In this document: positions 7,819 to 15,509 of the stretch, one piece after another
How the letters are laid out: the number at the start of each line of letters is the position of its first letter
Position numbering within the stretch: position 1 is the stretch's first letter
From: a virus
DNA length: 64,000 nucleotides
Strand: one strand, 5' to 3'
Virus record (IMG/VR): IMGVR_UViG_3300008116_000055
Span: 1-64,000 of that record
Made by a program: the position numbers and the translations under genes
The notes under the pieces: generated by a model
The model's input: only the letters and a program-made list of their open reading frames with translations
Databases searched by the model: none
What the model was told of the DNA's origin: nothing

Positions 7819-10353
7819 ATGGGATTACCAAAAAGAAAAAAAGATATTAAAGTATACGGTGTAAACCAAAACGCGGATGGTCCTGCAATTACCGGTAGAA
7901 GAAAAGAATTATTAGAAGAAATAATTAAATCTGATACTTTTCTTCCTGATTCGATATTGCACGACGACCTTGATTTGGGTATGTTAGAATTTGTAAAAGA
8001 AAATTTTAAAGTAATATCTGACGGGGACCAAATACCAATGATTCCAAAAATTCTCACAATTCAAAGATGGGGTGAGTATACCAACAATTGGTCTTTTAGT
8101 GATGAAGATGGAAATATTAAGTTACCATTTATTGCTGTTGTAAGAAAACCTGAAGTTCAGTTAGGTACAAACCCATCTATTCAAAGAACTATTCCTGATA
8201 GAAGAGACTTTTTTTATGCATCGGTTCCGACTTGGGATGGAAATCAAATGGGTGCGGACATATACAAAATACCTCAACCAATTGCGGTTGATATTAGTTT
8301 TGATGTAACTATTGTTTGTACAAAATTTAGAGATATAAATAAGTTCAATCAAAAGGTTTTACAAAAGTTTTCATCTCGTCAAGCATACACTCGAGTAAAA
8401 GGTCATTATATCCCAATTGTATTAGATAGAATCGAAGATAATACTCCGATGGATACTTTAGATGGTAGAAGATTCTACATTCAAAATTACGGGTTTACAA
8501 TGTTAGGATTCTTAATTGATGATGAAGAATTTGAAGTTTCTCCTGCAATTAACAGAAGTATTACCATGGTGGAACCCGATTTAAGGTCAATTCCATCTAT
8601 AAAAAAAATTGAAAACTCAATAACAATATCATCAAATTATAGTAGTGGTTCAATCGTTGCGGACTACACCGCAACCGCAACAAATAAGGTAGATAAGACG
8701 GTTGAAATTTCATTTACTGACACTTTATTAACTGTGACTGGTAGTTCAATATCAATTCCTGTTAAAATTTTTATTGAACCAAATCAATTAAGTGGTACTA
8801 CACAATATACTGTCGATGGTACGTTTAGTAATTTAACTTTGGTTAATAATTTTAGTTCGGTAGATATTAATACGTCGTCTAAAACAAAATTTAGATATGA
8901 TTTTACAACACAATCAACTTTTACAATACCAATAACACCGACCCCAACACCTTCAATAACACCATCTTCATCTGTAACACCATCAATAACCCCAACATCA
9001 ACACCTACGGTTACCCCTACTTTAACCTCAACCTCTATTATCACCCCAACCATAACTGTAACACCTTCAGTTACCCCCTCAGTAACACCGTCAATTACTC
9101 CGTCACTTACATCATCGGTTACACCAACCCCTACTTTAACCTCAACACCCACAGTTACCCCTTCGGTAACAATTGAGTCTTCACCGACACCATCACCAAC
9201 TCAATCAGTAACACCATCCATTACTCCCAATAGTTCTGTCACACCATCGGCCACCCCAACACCATCATTGATGGTGGATGATAAACTATTAATTTCTGGT
9301 GGATTCTCATTATACAATGGCACATTATATAATGACATAATTAAATTAAACTCAAATGGTTCAGTTGATAGTTCATTTAGCGGTGGAACCGGATTTGATA
9401 ATTTCTTAGAAAATCACATAATATATAATAACAAAATTTACGGTGCGGGTTATTTTACAACATACAGTGGTGTATCGTCCAATTATATAATTAGATTAAA
9501 CTTAGACGGTTCAATCGATAATACATTCAGTATCGGAACGGGATTCAATAGTATCACAAAATTTGTTGTACCCCAATCTGATGGAAAACTATTAATCGGT
9601 GGATATTTTACATCATATAATGGCACGTCGGCGAATAAAATTATTAGGTTAAATTCTGACGGAACAATTGATAATACATTTAGTGGTTCAACGTCTACTA
9701 CTTATGATGCAAACTCAACTGTTCAAGATGTTTCTTTACAATCAGATGGTAAAATGATTCTTTGTGGTAGTATGACCACAAGAAGAATTGAGAGACTTAA
9801 TTCCGATAAGAGTCACGATTCTAGTTTTACAACTACAGTCGGTACGGGATTTAATGCCTACACATACATGTCATCGGTACAATCAGATGGTAAGATTGTC
9901 GTTGGTGGAGATTTTACATCATATAGTGGAGTGACATCTAATAGAATAATTAGATTAAATTCCGGAGGAACTATCGATGATACATTTATTATTGGAACCG
10001 GATTTAATAATAGTGTTTATTTTGTCTCGACTCTTTCAAGTGGTAAAATAATGGTCGGGGGAGCTTTCACATCGTATAGTGGTGTAACATCTAATAGGAT
10101 AGTTAGACTAAATTCTGATGGAACTATTGATAATACATTTAGTATTGGAACCGGATTTAATAATCATGTACTCAGTATTGTTGTTCAAACAAATGGTAAA
10201 ATACTAATTAGTGGTAATTTTACATCATATAACGGCACATCGGTAGGAAACATTGTACGTTTATTTTCAGATGGAACTTTAGACACGACACTTAATACCG
10301 GTACAGGATTTGGTTCTGGAGCAACAATCACAACAGTAACCCCAATAAATTAA
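7819..10353 (+). CDS. Virion protein with Thr/Pro linker and Delta-60-type beta-propeller
   Basis: The product has 844 residues in three parts. Residues 1-260 form a compact domain ([34 protein letters not shown]) that looks like a phage structural module, followed by a beta-rich segment to about 370. Residues about 371-485 are a Thr/Pro/Ser linker ([16 protein letters not shown]). Residues about 488-844 contain seven copies of a unit built around [18 protein letters not shown] and SDGKIxVGGxFTSYxG. This matches the Delta-60 repeat known from large bacterial surface proteins and is expected to form a seven-bladed propeller. I infer a virion-anchored fibre or decoration whose propeller contacts the host or a glycan. 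The linker resembles the giant protein at 53.9 kb. Confidence 0.8.
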   Translation: MGLPKRKKDIKVYGVNQNADGPAITGRRKELLEEIIKSDTFLPDSILHDDLDLGMLEFVKENFKVISDGDQIPMIPKILTIQRWGEYTNNWSFSDEDGNIKLPFIAVVRKPEVQLGTNPSIQRTIPDRRDFFYASVPTWDGNQMGADIYKIPQPIAVDISFDVTIVCTKFRDINKFNQKVLQKFSSRQAYTRVKGHYIPIVLDRIEDNTPMDTLDGRRFYIQNYGFTMLGFLIDDEEFEVSPAINRSITMVEPDLRSIPSIKKIENSITISSNYSSGSIVADYTATATNKVDKTVEISFTDTLLTVTGSSISIPVKIFIEPNQLSGTTQYTVDGTFSNLTLVNNFSSVDINTSSKTKFRYDFTTQSTFTIPITPTPTPSITPSSSVTPSITPTSTPTVTPTLTSTSIITPTITVTPSVTPSVTPSITPSLTSSVTPTPTLTSTPTVTPSVTIESSPTPSPTQSVTPSITPNSSVTPSATPTPSLMVDDKLLISGGFSLYNGTLYNDIIKLNSNGSVDSSFSGGTGFDNFLENHIIYNNKIYGAGYFTTYSGVSSNYIIRLNLDGSIDNTFSIGTGFNSITKFVVPQSDGKLLIGGYFTSYNGTSANKIIRLNSDGTIDNTFSGSTSTTYDANSTVQDVSLQSDGKMILCGSMTTRRIERLNSDKSHDSSFTTTVGTGFNAYTYMSSVQSDGKIVVGGDFTSYSGVTSNRIIRLNSGGTIDDTFIIGTGFNNSVYFVSTLSSGKIMVGGAFTSYSGVTSNRIVRLNSDGTIDNTFSIGTGFNNHVLSIVVQTNGKILISGNFTSYNGTSVGNIVRLFSDGTLDTTLNTGTGFGSGATITTVTPIN
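8929..9273 (+). repeat. Thr/Pro/Ser low-complexity linker
   Basis: About 115 codons are dominated by ACN and CCN with TCN, encoding repeated VTPS, ITPS and TPTP units. The linker separates the virion domain from the propeller. Its codons vary freely, so it is conserved as protein and not as DNA. Confidence 0.8.
9280..10350 (+). repeat. Seven Delta-60-type repeats
   Basis: There are seven units of 45-55 residues. Each has an I(I/V)[12 protein letters not shown] half and a QSDGKIxxGGxFTSY half. Units 2, 5 and 6 are the most alike; unit 4 is diverged ([14 protein letters not shown]). Seven units fit one closed propeller. Confidence 0.75.
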
Positions 10354-10358
10354 ACAAC

Positions 10359-10586
10359 ATGACAATACAAGAATTTTTATACGAAAAAACATTATCTCAT
10401 ATTGAAATATATGAAAATTTAATAATCAATTTGGTTGTTGATAATGACATCTATGGTCTTAGTGTTGATACTAGTCATCTTGAATCATTATTGGTTTTAG
10501 AAAGAACTGACAATTTTATAATTGATGGTAATTTATTAATTTGTAATAACATTACCGTTGATATGACGGAGATTAGTATGTTATAA
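10359..10586 (+). CDS. Small hypothetical protein
   Basis: The product has 75 residues starting MTIQEFLYEKTL, acidic and rich in I, L and N. The gene begins 5 nt after the propeller protein and is presumably in the same transcript. I recognise no domain. Possible roles are a chaperone or accessory factor for the preceding fibre protein, inferred only from position. Confidence 0.5.
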   Translation: MTIQEFLYEKTLSHIEIYENLIINLVVDNDIYGLSVDTSHLESLLVLERTDNFIIDGNLLICNNITVDMTEISML

Positions 10587-10590
10587 AAAA

Positions 10591-10767
10591 TTAATCTCCA
10601 TAGATATCTTTTTTCTTAGGTGAATCATTCACCTTTCCTGTTTTACAAACTTCATCAATCCATTTCTGAACAACCTTATAAATTTTTAATCCATTTTTGT
10701 CGCAATATTCTTTTAACATTTGGTGGTGATTTTCACTAACCTTTATGTTTTTTAGGGTGTTTTTCAT
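10591..10767 (-). CDS. Short ribbon-helix-helix-like protein
   Basis: This is a 58-residue reverse-strand gene. It starts MKNTLKNIKVSENHHQML and continues with a helix pair (EYCDKNGLKIYKVVQKWIDE) and a Lys/Asp-rich tail. A short beta strand followed by two helices and a basic tail fits the Arc/MetJ ribbon-helix-helix fold, so a DNA-binding regulator is a reasonable inference. It fills most of the 318-nt gap between the fibre operon and the tail sheath. A TATTTATC element lies 6 nt before its ATG. Its stop codon is four bases beyond the end of the forward gene. Confidence 0.65.
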   Translation of the reverse strand: MKNTLKNIKVSENHHQMLKEYCDKNGLKIYKVVQKWIDEVCKTGKVNDSPKKKDIYGD

Positions 10768-10773
10768 GATAAA

Positions 10774-10781
10774 GATAAATA
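10774..10781 (-). promoter_or_regulatory. Late-type element TATTTATC
   Basis: On the reverse strand TATTTATC lies 6 nt before the ATG of the small regulator-like gene. It is a one-base variant of the element before structural genes. Confidence 0.3.
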
Positions 10782-10858
10782 TAGATACTAAAGGATAAAT
10801 TAGTATCCATAAGTGCCATTTTTAAAAAAATCAAGGGAATCTTTGCTAAAAACAAAGA

Positions 10859-10866
10859 TATTTATT
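10859..10866 (+). promoter_or_regulatory. Late-type element TATTTATT upstream of tail sheath
   Basis: TATTTATT lies 38 nt before the sheath ATG. The leader that follows is almost free of G and rich in A. The tube gene has the same longer spacing, so these two very abundant proteins may share a leader design. Confidence 0.45.
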
Positions 10867-10904
10867 GATAAAGAAATAAAATTAATTAACCAAACAAATT
10901 AAAA

Positions 10905-13760
10905 ATGGCAAATTCAAATAGAGTTTTTGTATCTCCGGGTGTATATACATCTGAAAAAGACTTAACATTCGTAGCACAAAGTGTTGGTGTGAGCACATTA
11001 GGTTTGGTGGGTGAAACCTTAAAAGGTCCCGCTTTTGAACCTGTATTAATAACTAATTTTGACGAATTCAAGTCATATTTTGGGGGAACAAGTCCGTTAA
11101 AAGACAACAATAACAATCCAAAATATGAATTACCTTATTTCGCAAAATCTTATTTAGAAGAATCTAACCAAATGTTTGTAACAAGAATATTAGGTTTAAC
11201 GGGTTATTTACCTGTCAAAACTTATGGTGTTAAAACAATTGGTGGGGTTACATTGGGGGCTCTTAGTGGAACAACCACAAGTTTAACAATGTCAGCATCG
11301 ACCACAACAATTACAGCAAGTACGATTTATAGTGAACTATCAGATAAAATATCTGTAGATGGAAATTATATTACAGAATATATTGTAGCAAACTTTAGTG
11401 GTAACACATCATCTAACCATGGACAATGGTTTGTGATGGGTGAAGTACCAACTTCAGGAACAAGTGGTCAAACATCATCACTTGAAGAAGTTTCTCCTTT
11501 AACAGGTTTGAATAACGCAAGTAATTACAACAATAAGGAATGGTTCAATAAACTTTGTAACACCACAGGTTCTGAAGTATATTCTTACTTATTTGTTTAT
11601 AACAGCGGTGCGAGTAGATTTGATGTGACTAAGTACACATACTATGGAACATTGAACACGGCGTATGATGGACAAGTGGTTTTAGCGTTCAGACCAAGAG
11701 GTTCTTACAATGGACAAACATTAAACTTGGAAACTACCGCAGATGTAAATTTTGTGGTTACAGGTTCAGGAATCACTACAAATCCATTAGCTGAATTTAC
11801 AGTTAATGTTACAGGTTCAACAAGTGGACCAAAATCATTCACTTGTAGTATGGACTCTTCGTCATCAAAATATGTAACAAAAGTTTTTGGTACCGATGTT
11901 TATGACAAATTAAAAAGTGATGTACCTGTGTATGTTTTTGAATCTTATCCAAATTACTTACAAAGAGCATATGAACAAGGTTTAATTAGAGGTTTAAGTT
12001 TAACAGAAGTTTTCGAACATGTTGGTAACGACTTTAAAACATCTTGGGATACCCCAATGACACCAACTGTTGTATCAGAGGTTAGAGGTGGTGAAGTTGA
12101 TGATTTATTTGATGTAATCACAGTATCAGATGGTGATTCTGCAAACTACGAAGTAAAAGTTTCAATTATTAATATTGATGTAAACACTGGTGACTTTGAC
12201 TTAATCGTTAGAGACTTTAATGATACAGACGATAATTTAGTTGTACTTGAAAAATTTGGTAGATGTAATATGAATCCAGATTTACCAGGATATGTTGCTA
12301 AAAAAGTTGGTACATCTGATGGTGAATATGAATTACGTTCAAGATACATTATGTTGTCAATGGCTGATAATCACCCAACCGACGCATATCCTGCAGGATT
12401 TAAAGGATTTACAAACAACACATCTTTTGGTTCAAGTACTTTAGGTTCGGTGATGTACAAGACTACATTCTATAACGCTGGTGATACTACATCTTATCAA
12501 GCCGATGGAACACCTGTTTTATCTTCAGGTGACAAAGTAAGAAGAACATACTTTGGTTTATCAAGTCCAACAAACGCAGTAACATACGATAGAGACTTGT
12601 TTAAATTCAAAGGAACATCAGCAGCTGGAACAACTAAGGGTTTCCACTTATCAACAAACGCATCTACAATCACAGGAACAACCTTCTTAACCACGTCGTA
12701 TGATTTAGAGGGTCAAACAGGTGGAGCGAATAACGTATTAACAAATATCAATTATCGTAAATTCACATTCGCAGCGGCTGGTGGATTTGACGGTTGGGAT
12801 ATCTACAGAAATGTGAGAACCTACGGTGATGGATACATCTTTGGTAAAAATACTTACACAAGTGGTAACACTAATAATGGTGGTGTATTTAGTACAGTAT
12901 CAGGAAACTCTGACTACTACGCTTACACTCAAGGTATTGATACCTTCGCAAACCCTGAAGCTGTTGATGTAAACATCTTCGCAACACCAGGTATCAACTT
13001 CTATGACCACAGTTCATTAACATCTTACGCAATTGATATGATTGAAGAAGATAGAGCGGATTCACTTTATGTGATTTCATCACCAAACTACGGTACAGCG
13101 GATGAAGTAATAGACGCTTTGGACGGCGTAGCAATTGATAGTAACTACTCAGCGGTTTACTGGCCTTGGATTCAAGTTAGAGACGCAGACAACGCTACAC
13201 AATTATACTTACCACCAACAGGTGAAGTATTGAGAAATATAGCATTAACAGATAACGTATCTTTCCCTTGGTTCGCGGTAGCGGGTTATTCAAGAGGTTT
13301 AGTAAACTCAATCAAAGCTTATAAGAAATTAACTTTGGATGAGAGAGATGACCTTTACAAAGCGAGAATTAACCCTATCGCAACATTTGCGGATACCGGT
13401 ACAATCATTTGGGGTAATAAAACACTTCAAGTACGTGAATCAGCTTTGGATAGAATTAACGTAAGAAGATTACTGTTAAGAGCAAGAAAATTAATTTCAG
13501 CAGTAGCGGTAAGATTGTTATTTGAACAAAACGACGAACAAGTTCGTAATGAGTTTTTGAGATTGGTTAACCCGATATTAGACGCAATTAAGAGAGAAAG
13601 AGGTTTGTATGAATTCCGTGTAACGGTTTCCAACGACCCTGAAGATATTGACGCTAATACTTTGAGAGGTAAAATTTACATTAAACCAACAAGAGCTCTT
13701 GAATTTATCGATGTTGAATTCATAATCACACCAACAGGAGCATCATTTGATAATATCTAA
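10905..13760 (+). CDS. 18: Contractile tail sheath protein (gp18-like)
   Basis: This is the tail sheath subunit that surrounds the tube and contracts on infection. The N-terminus VFVSPGVYTSEKDLTF is the typical sheath start. The C-terminal part carries the conserved core: FPWFAVAGYSRGLVNSIKAY, NVRRLLLRARKLISAVAVRL, then a final domain with DANTLRGKIYIKPTRALEF. At 951 residues it is much longer than T4 gp18 (659). The extra length lies in the middle (about 90-620), a Thr/Ser/Gly-rich beta region that is probably one or more surface-exposed inserted domains. A terminator follows directly, so the gene is probably transcribed alone from its own late element. Confidence 0.93.
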   Translation: MANSNRVFVSPGVYTSEKDLTFVAQSVGVSTLGLVGETLKGPAFEPVLITNFDEFKSYFGGTSPLKDNNNNPKYELPYFAKSYLEESNQMFVTRILGLTGYLPVKTYGVKTIGGVTLGALSGTTTSLTMSASTTTITASTIYSELSDKISVDGNYITEYIVANFSGNTSSNHGQWFVMGEVPTSGTSGQTSSLEEVSPLTGLNNASNYNNKEWFNKLCNTTGSEVYSYLFVYNSGASRFDVTKYTYYGTLNTAYDGQVVLAFRPRGSYNGQTLNLETTADVNFVVTGSGITTNPLAEFTVNVTGSTSGPKSFTCSMDSSSSKYVTKVFGTDVYDKLKSDVPVYVFESYPNYLQRAYEQGLIRGLSLTEVFEHVGNDFKTSWDTPMTPTVVSEVRGGEVDDLFDVITVSDGDSANYEVKVSIINIDVNTGDFDLIVRDFNDTDDNLVVLEKFGRCNMNPDLPGYVAKKVGTSDGEYELRSRYIMLSMADNHPTDAYPAGFKGFTNNTSFGSSTLGSVMYKTTFYNAGDTTSYQADGTPVLSSGDKVRRTYFGLSSPTNAVTYDRDLFKFKGTSAAGTTKGFHLSTNASTITGTTFLTTSYDLEGQTGGANNVLTNINYRKFTFAAAGGFDGWDIYRNVRTYGDGYIFGKNTYTSGNTNNGGVFSTVSGNSDYYAYTQGIDTFANPEAVDVNIFATPGINFYDHSSLTSYAIDMIEEDRADSLYVISSPNYGTADEVIDALDGVAIDSNYSAVYWPWIQVRDADNATQLYLPPTGEVLRNIALTDNVSFPWFAVAGYSRGLVNSIKAYKKLTLDERDDLYKARINPIATFADTGTIIWGNKTLQVRESALDRINVRRLLLRARKLISAVAVRLLFEQNDEQVRNEFLRLVNPILDAIKRERGLYEFRVTVSNDPEDIDANTLRGKIYIKPTRALEFIDVEFIITPTGASFDNI

Positions 13761-13767
13761 TAAAAAG

Positions 13768-13791
13768 GGGAGGGGAAACCCTCCCTATTTT
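13768..13791 (+). terminator. Rho-independent terminator after tail sheath
   Basis: GGGAGGG (13768-13774), a GAAA tetraloop and CCCTCCC (13779-13785) form a very stable 7-bp stem, followed by TATTTTAT. It starts 8 nt after the sheath stop codon. Confidence 0.8.
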
Positions 13792-13809
13792 ATGTTCCAC
13801 GTGGAACAT
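13792..13809. promoter_or_regulatory. parS: Perfect parS-type palindrome (ParB-binding site)
   Basis: ATGTTCCACGTGGAACAT is an 18-bp perfect palindrome. Its core TGTTCCACGTGGAACA fits the bacterial chromosomal parS consensus (GTTYCACGTGRAAC) at every position. It lies outside any gene, just after the sheath terminator. The match is what I see; binding by a host or phage ParB is inferred. I saw no parA or parB gene in this window. Confidence 0.7.
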
Positions 13810-13888
13810 TATAATATAGTGTGACCTACGGAATTACCAAATATAAAAAAAATAAAATTATAAATTACCCAGTATATGCACCAGTATT

Positions 13889-13985
13889 CTAGTTCTAGTT
13901 CTAGTTTATTTTTATCTAGTTTATTTCTTTATAGTTATTCTAGTTTCTTTAATCTAGTTCTTAATTTACTAGCATCTAGTACTAG
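13889..13985. repeat. CTAG-rich degenerate tandem array in sheath/tube gap
   Basis: Nine CTAG tetranucleotides occur within 97 bp, at 13889, 13895, 13901, 13916, 13940, 13954, 13969, 13976 and 13982. Units run from 6 bp (TTCTAG) to about 15 bp (TTTATTTTTATCTAG) and nearly all end in TAG. No gene is visible in the 348-nt gap 13761-14108. Apart from this array it holds the sheath terminator, the parS-type palindrome and the tube promoter element. Confidence 0.7.
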
Positions 13986-14059
13986 TATGGAAAAAATACG
14001 AAATAATTTTCACAAAATCAAGTATTGAGAAGATTTTTTTTGTTTTTTCATATACAACA

Positions 14060-14067
14060 TATTTATA
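14060..14067 (+). promoter_or_regulatory. Late-type element TATTTATA upstream of tail tube
   Basis: TATTTATA lies 41 nt before the tube ATG and is followed by a leader composed almost entirely of A and T, matching the arrangement at the sheath gene. Confidence 0.45.
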
Positions 14068-14108
14068 AGAAAGATTAAAAATAAAAAAATTAAAAAACAA
14101 ATATTGAC

Positions 14109-14597
14109 ATGGCAGATTTATTAATGAAAATGCCGGTTCCTTACGAACCGAAGAGAGTTAACCGATTCATACTTAGATTCCCATCATCATTGGGTATTAA
14201 CGAGTGGTACGTAACCTCAAGTGCAAGACCTAGTGCAAAAATTAACTCAGTTGCAATTCCTTTCATCAACACATCAACATACGTAGCTGGTAGATTTGAA
14301 TGGAATGAAATAAGAGTAACCTTCAAAGACCCTATTGGTCCTTCAGCGGCACAAGCATTGATGGAGTGGTTCCGTCTACACGCTGAATCAGTTACAGGTC
14401 GTATGGGTTACGCAGCTGGTTACAAAAAAGATATTGAATTAGAAATGTTAGACCCAACGGGGGTTGTGGTTGAAAAATGGATACTTCAAGGTTCTTTCAT
14501 AACCGACTTAAACTTTAACGAACTTGATTATTCAAGAGATGATATTGCATCTATCACATGTTCGTTAAGAATGGATAGATGTATATTAGTTTACTAA
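14109..14597 (+). CDS. 19: Tail tube protein (gp19-like)
   Basis: This is the subunit of the inner tail tube. Its 162 residues are almost exactly the length of T4 gp19 (163). It begins MADLLMKMPVPYEPKRVNRF and shows the tube-type pattern NRFILRFPSSLGINEWYV, then FKDPIGPSAAQALMEWFRLH and a C-terminal strand SRDDIASITCSLRMDRC. It follows the sheath gene, as in other contractile-tailed phages, but has its own late-type element and its own terminator. This fits a need for large amounts of protein. Confidence 0.93.
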   Translation: MADLLMKMPVPYEPKRVNRFILRFPSSLGINEWYVTSSARPSAKINSVAIPFINTSTYVAGRFEWNEIRVTFKDPIGPSAAQALMEWFRLHAESVTGRMGYAAGYKKDIELEMLDPTGVVVEKWILQGSFITDLNFNELDYSRDDIASITCSLRMDRCILVY

Positions 14598-14622
14598 TCA
14601 AATAATAAAAAATCTGTCAATA

Positions 14623-14656
14623 AAAGGTCTCTCAAAAGGAGACCTTTACTTTTTTT
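14623..14656 (+). terminator. Rho-independent terminator after tail tube
   Basis: AAAGGTCTC (14623-14631) pairs with GAGACCTTT (14639-14647) in a perfect 9-bp stem with a 7-nt loop, followed by a T-rich run at 14650-14656. It stands directly upstream of the chaperone reading frame that lacks a start codon. Confidence 0.85.
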
Positions 14657-14660
14657 ATAA

Positions 14661-15365
14661 GTTTTTGTAAATTATACTAGTCACTATCAAAATAAAAAGA
14701 AATCACTTAAAGTTGCATACTTAACGGCTGCGGATGAAAATATTTTATCCGCGCAAAATTTAATTGCGACAAATGGTGTAATTGATGAATTACTTAGAAG
14801 AAAAATATTAGATAGAGATATTCAAATTGAAGACATTGTTGAAGAAGATAGACAAGCAGTGTTAATATTTTTAAGAAACACCGCTTTTGGTCCCGAATAT
14901 AAATTTTATTTAACTGACCCAAAAACTGAAAAGGATTTTGAGATTTCTGTTGATATGAGTGAATTAAAATTCAAAGATTTTAATTTAGAATCAGATTCAA
15001 ACGGTGAATATCCATATTTTATGGAAAAATCAAAAGTTCAAATCACATTTAAATTTTTAACACCAAAACAAGAGAAAGAACTTGATGATTTAAGAAAGAG
15101 TTGGAATGGTCAAGGTGTTGCACCTGTTGTCACCAAACAATTAGAAATGATGATTAAGTCTGTTGCCGGCAATAGAGATATGATGAACATACATAATTTT
15201 GTTGAGAGATTACCAATTAAAGACTCTCAAGATTTCAGAAAATTTCTAAAAGAAAATAAACCAGGATTAGATTTAACAAAAACAGTAAAAACCCCGTCAG
15301 GAGAAGACACCCAAGTTGAAATTGGGTTCGGGGTTGAGTTTTTTCGCCCTTTCTATGGCTTATAA
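14661..15365 (+). CDS. Tail-assembly chaperone / T4 baseplate-protein family, no recognisable start codon
   Basis: The frame is open from 14661 to the stop at 15363-15365. The conserved part starts near 14691: KKSLKVAYLTAADENIL, then RRKILDRDIQIEDIVEEDR, FLRNTAFGPEYKF and a C-terminus VEFFRPFYGL. This matches the T4 baseplate-protein family (gp26/gp51-like), which lies between tube and tape measure and acts as a tail-assembly chaperone. Between the preceding stop (14658) and the conserved region there is no ATG, GTG, TTG, CTG or ATT in frame. The first is a GTG at 14859, which would remove about 55 conserved residues. Typical relatives have about 20-30 more N-terminal residues. So the 5' end seems lost, is elsewhere, or uses an unusual start. 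Confidence 0.75.
   Translation, partial: VFVNYTSHYQNKKKSLKVAYLTAADENILSAQNLIATNGVIDELLRRKILDRDIQIEDIVEEDRQAVLIFLRNTAFGPEYKFYLTDPKTEKDFEISVDMSELKFKDFNLESDSNGEYPYFMEKSKVQITFKFLTPKQEKELDDLRKSWNGQGVAPVVTKQLEMMIKSVAGNRDMMNIHNFVERLPIKDSQDFRKFLKENKPGLDLTKTVKTPSGEDTQVEIGFGVEFFRPFYGL
15339..15344 (+). other. T6 run, candidate programmed frameshift site
   Basis: GAG TTT TTT CGC near the end of the chaperone frame contains six T. A +1 or -2 slip here moves ribosomes into the overlapping frame (FFALSMAYKKGQ), giving a chaperone extended by about 53 residues. Tail-assembly chaperones upstream of tape measures commonly use such shifts (lambda G/GT, Mu). The shift itself is inferred. Confidence 0.4.
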
Positions 15366-15498
15366 GAAAGGACAGTTAGACGAAATTTTATTTTTAATCA
15401 AAAGAGGTTTTAGTTATGGTGACATTATCACCATGCCAGTTTTCATACGTAGATATTACGTGGAGTACATTATTGAATTAGAAAACACTCCTAAATAA
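15355..15498 (+). CDS. Small overlapping frame between chaperone and tape measure
   Basis: The frame is open upstream to 15316. The first ATG, at 15355, gives 47 residues: MAYKKGQLDEILFLIKRG, then YGDIITMPVFIRRYYVEYI. Helical content and position between chaperone and tape measure fit the second part of a frameshifted tail-assembly chaperone (T in lambda G/GT). It overlaps the end of the upstream frame by 11 nt, so translational coupling from its own ATG is the alternative. Confidence 0.65.
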   Translation: MAYKKGQLDEILFLIKRGFSYGDIITMPVFIRRYYVEYIIELENTPK

Positions 15499-15506
15499 TA
15501 TTTATT
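15499..15506 (+). promoter_or_regulatory. Late-type element TATTTATT upstream of tape measure
   Basis: TATTTATT lies 3 nt before the ATG at 15510. If it is a -10-like element the transcript would begin at or beside the start codon, implying leaderless or near-leaderless mRNA. Confidence 0.35.
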
Positions 15507-15509
15507 GAT

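Noticed and set aside
8784-9152. Reverse ORF of 122 residues ([14 protein letters not shown])
   Set aside because: Antisense shadow of the Thr/Pro linker of the propeller protein.
14598-14700. Group I intron or homing element splitting the chaperone gene
   Set aside because: The gap is only about 100 nt and is mostly a terminator; there are no intron core elements and no 5' exon candidate. The missing start is reported as an open problem instead.
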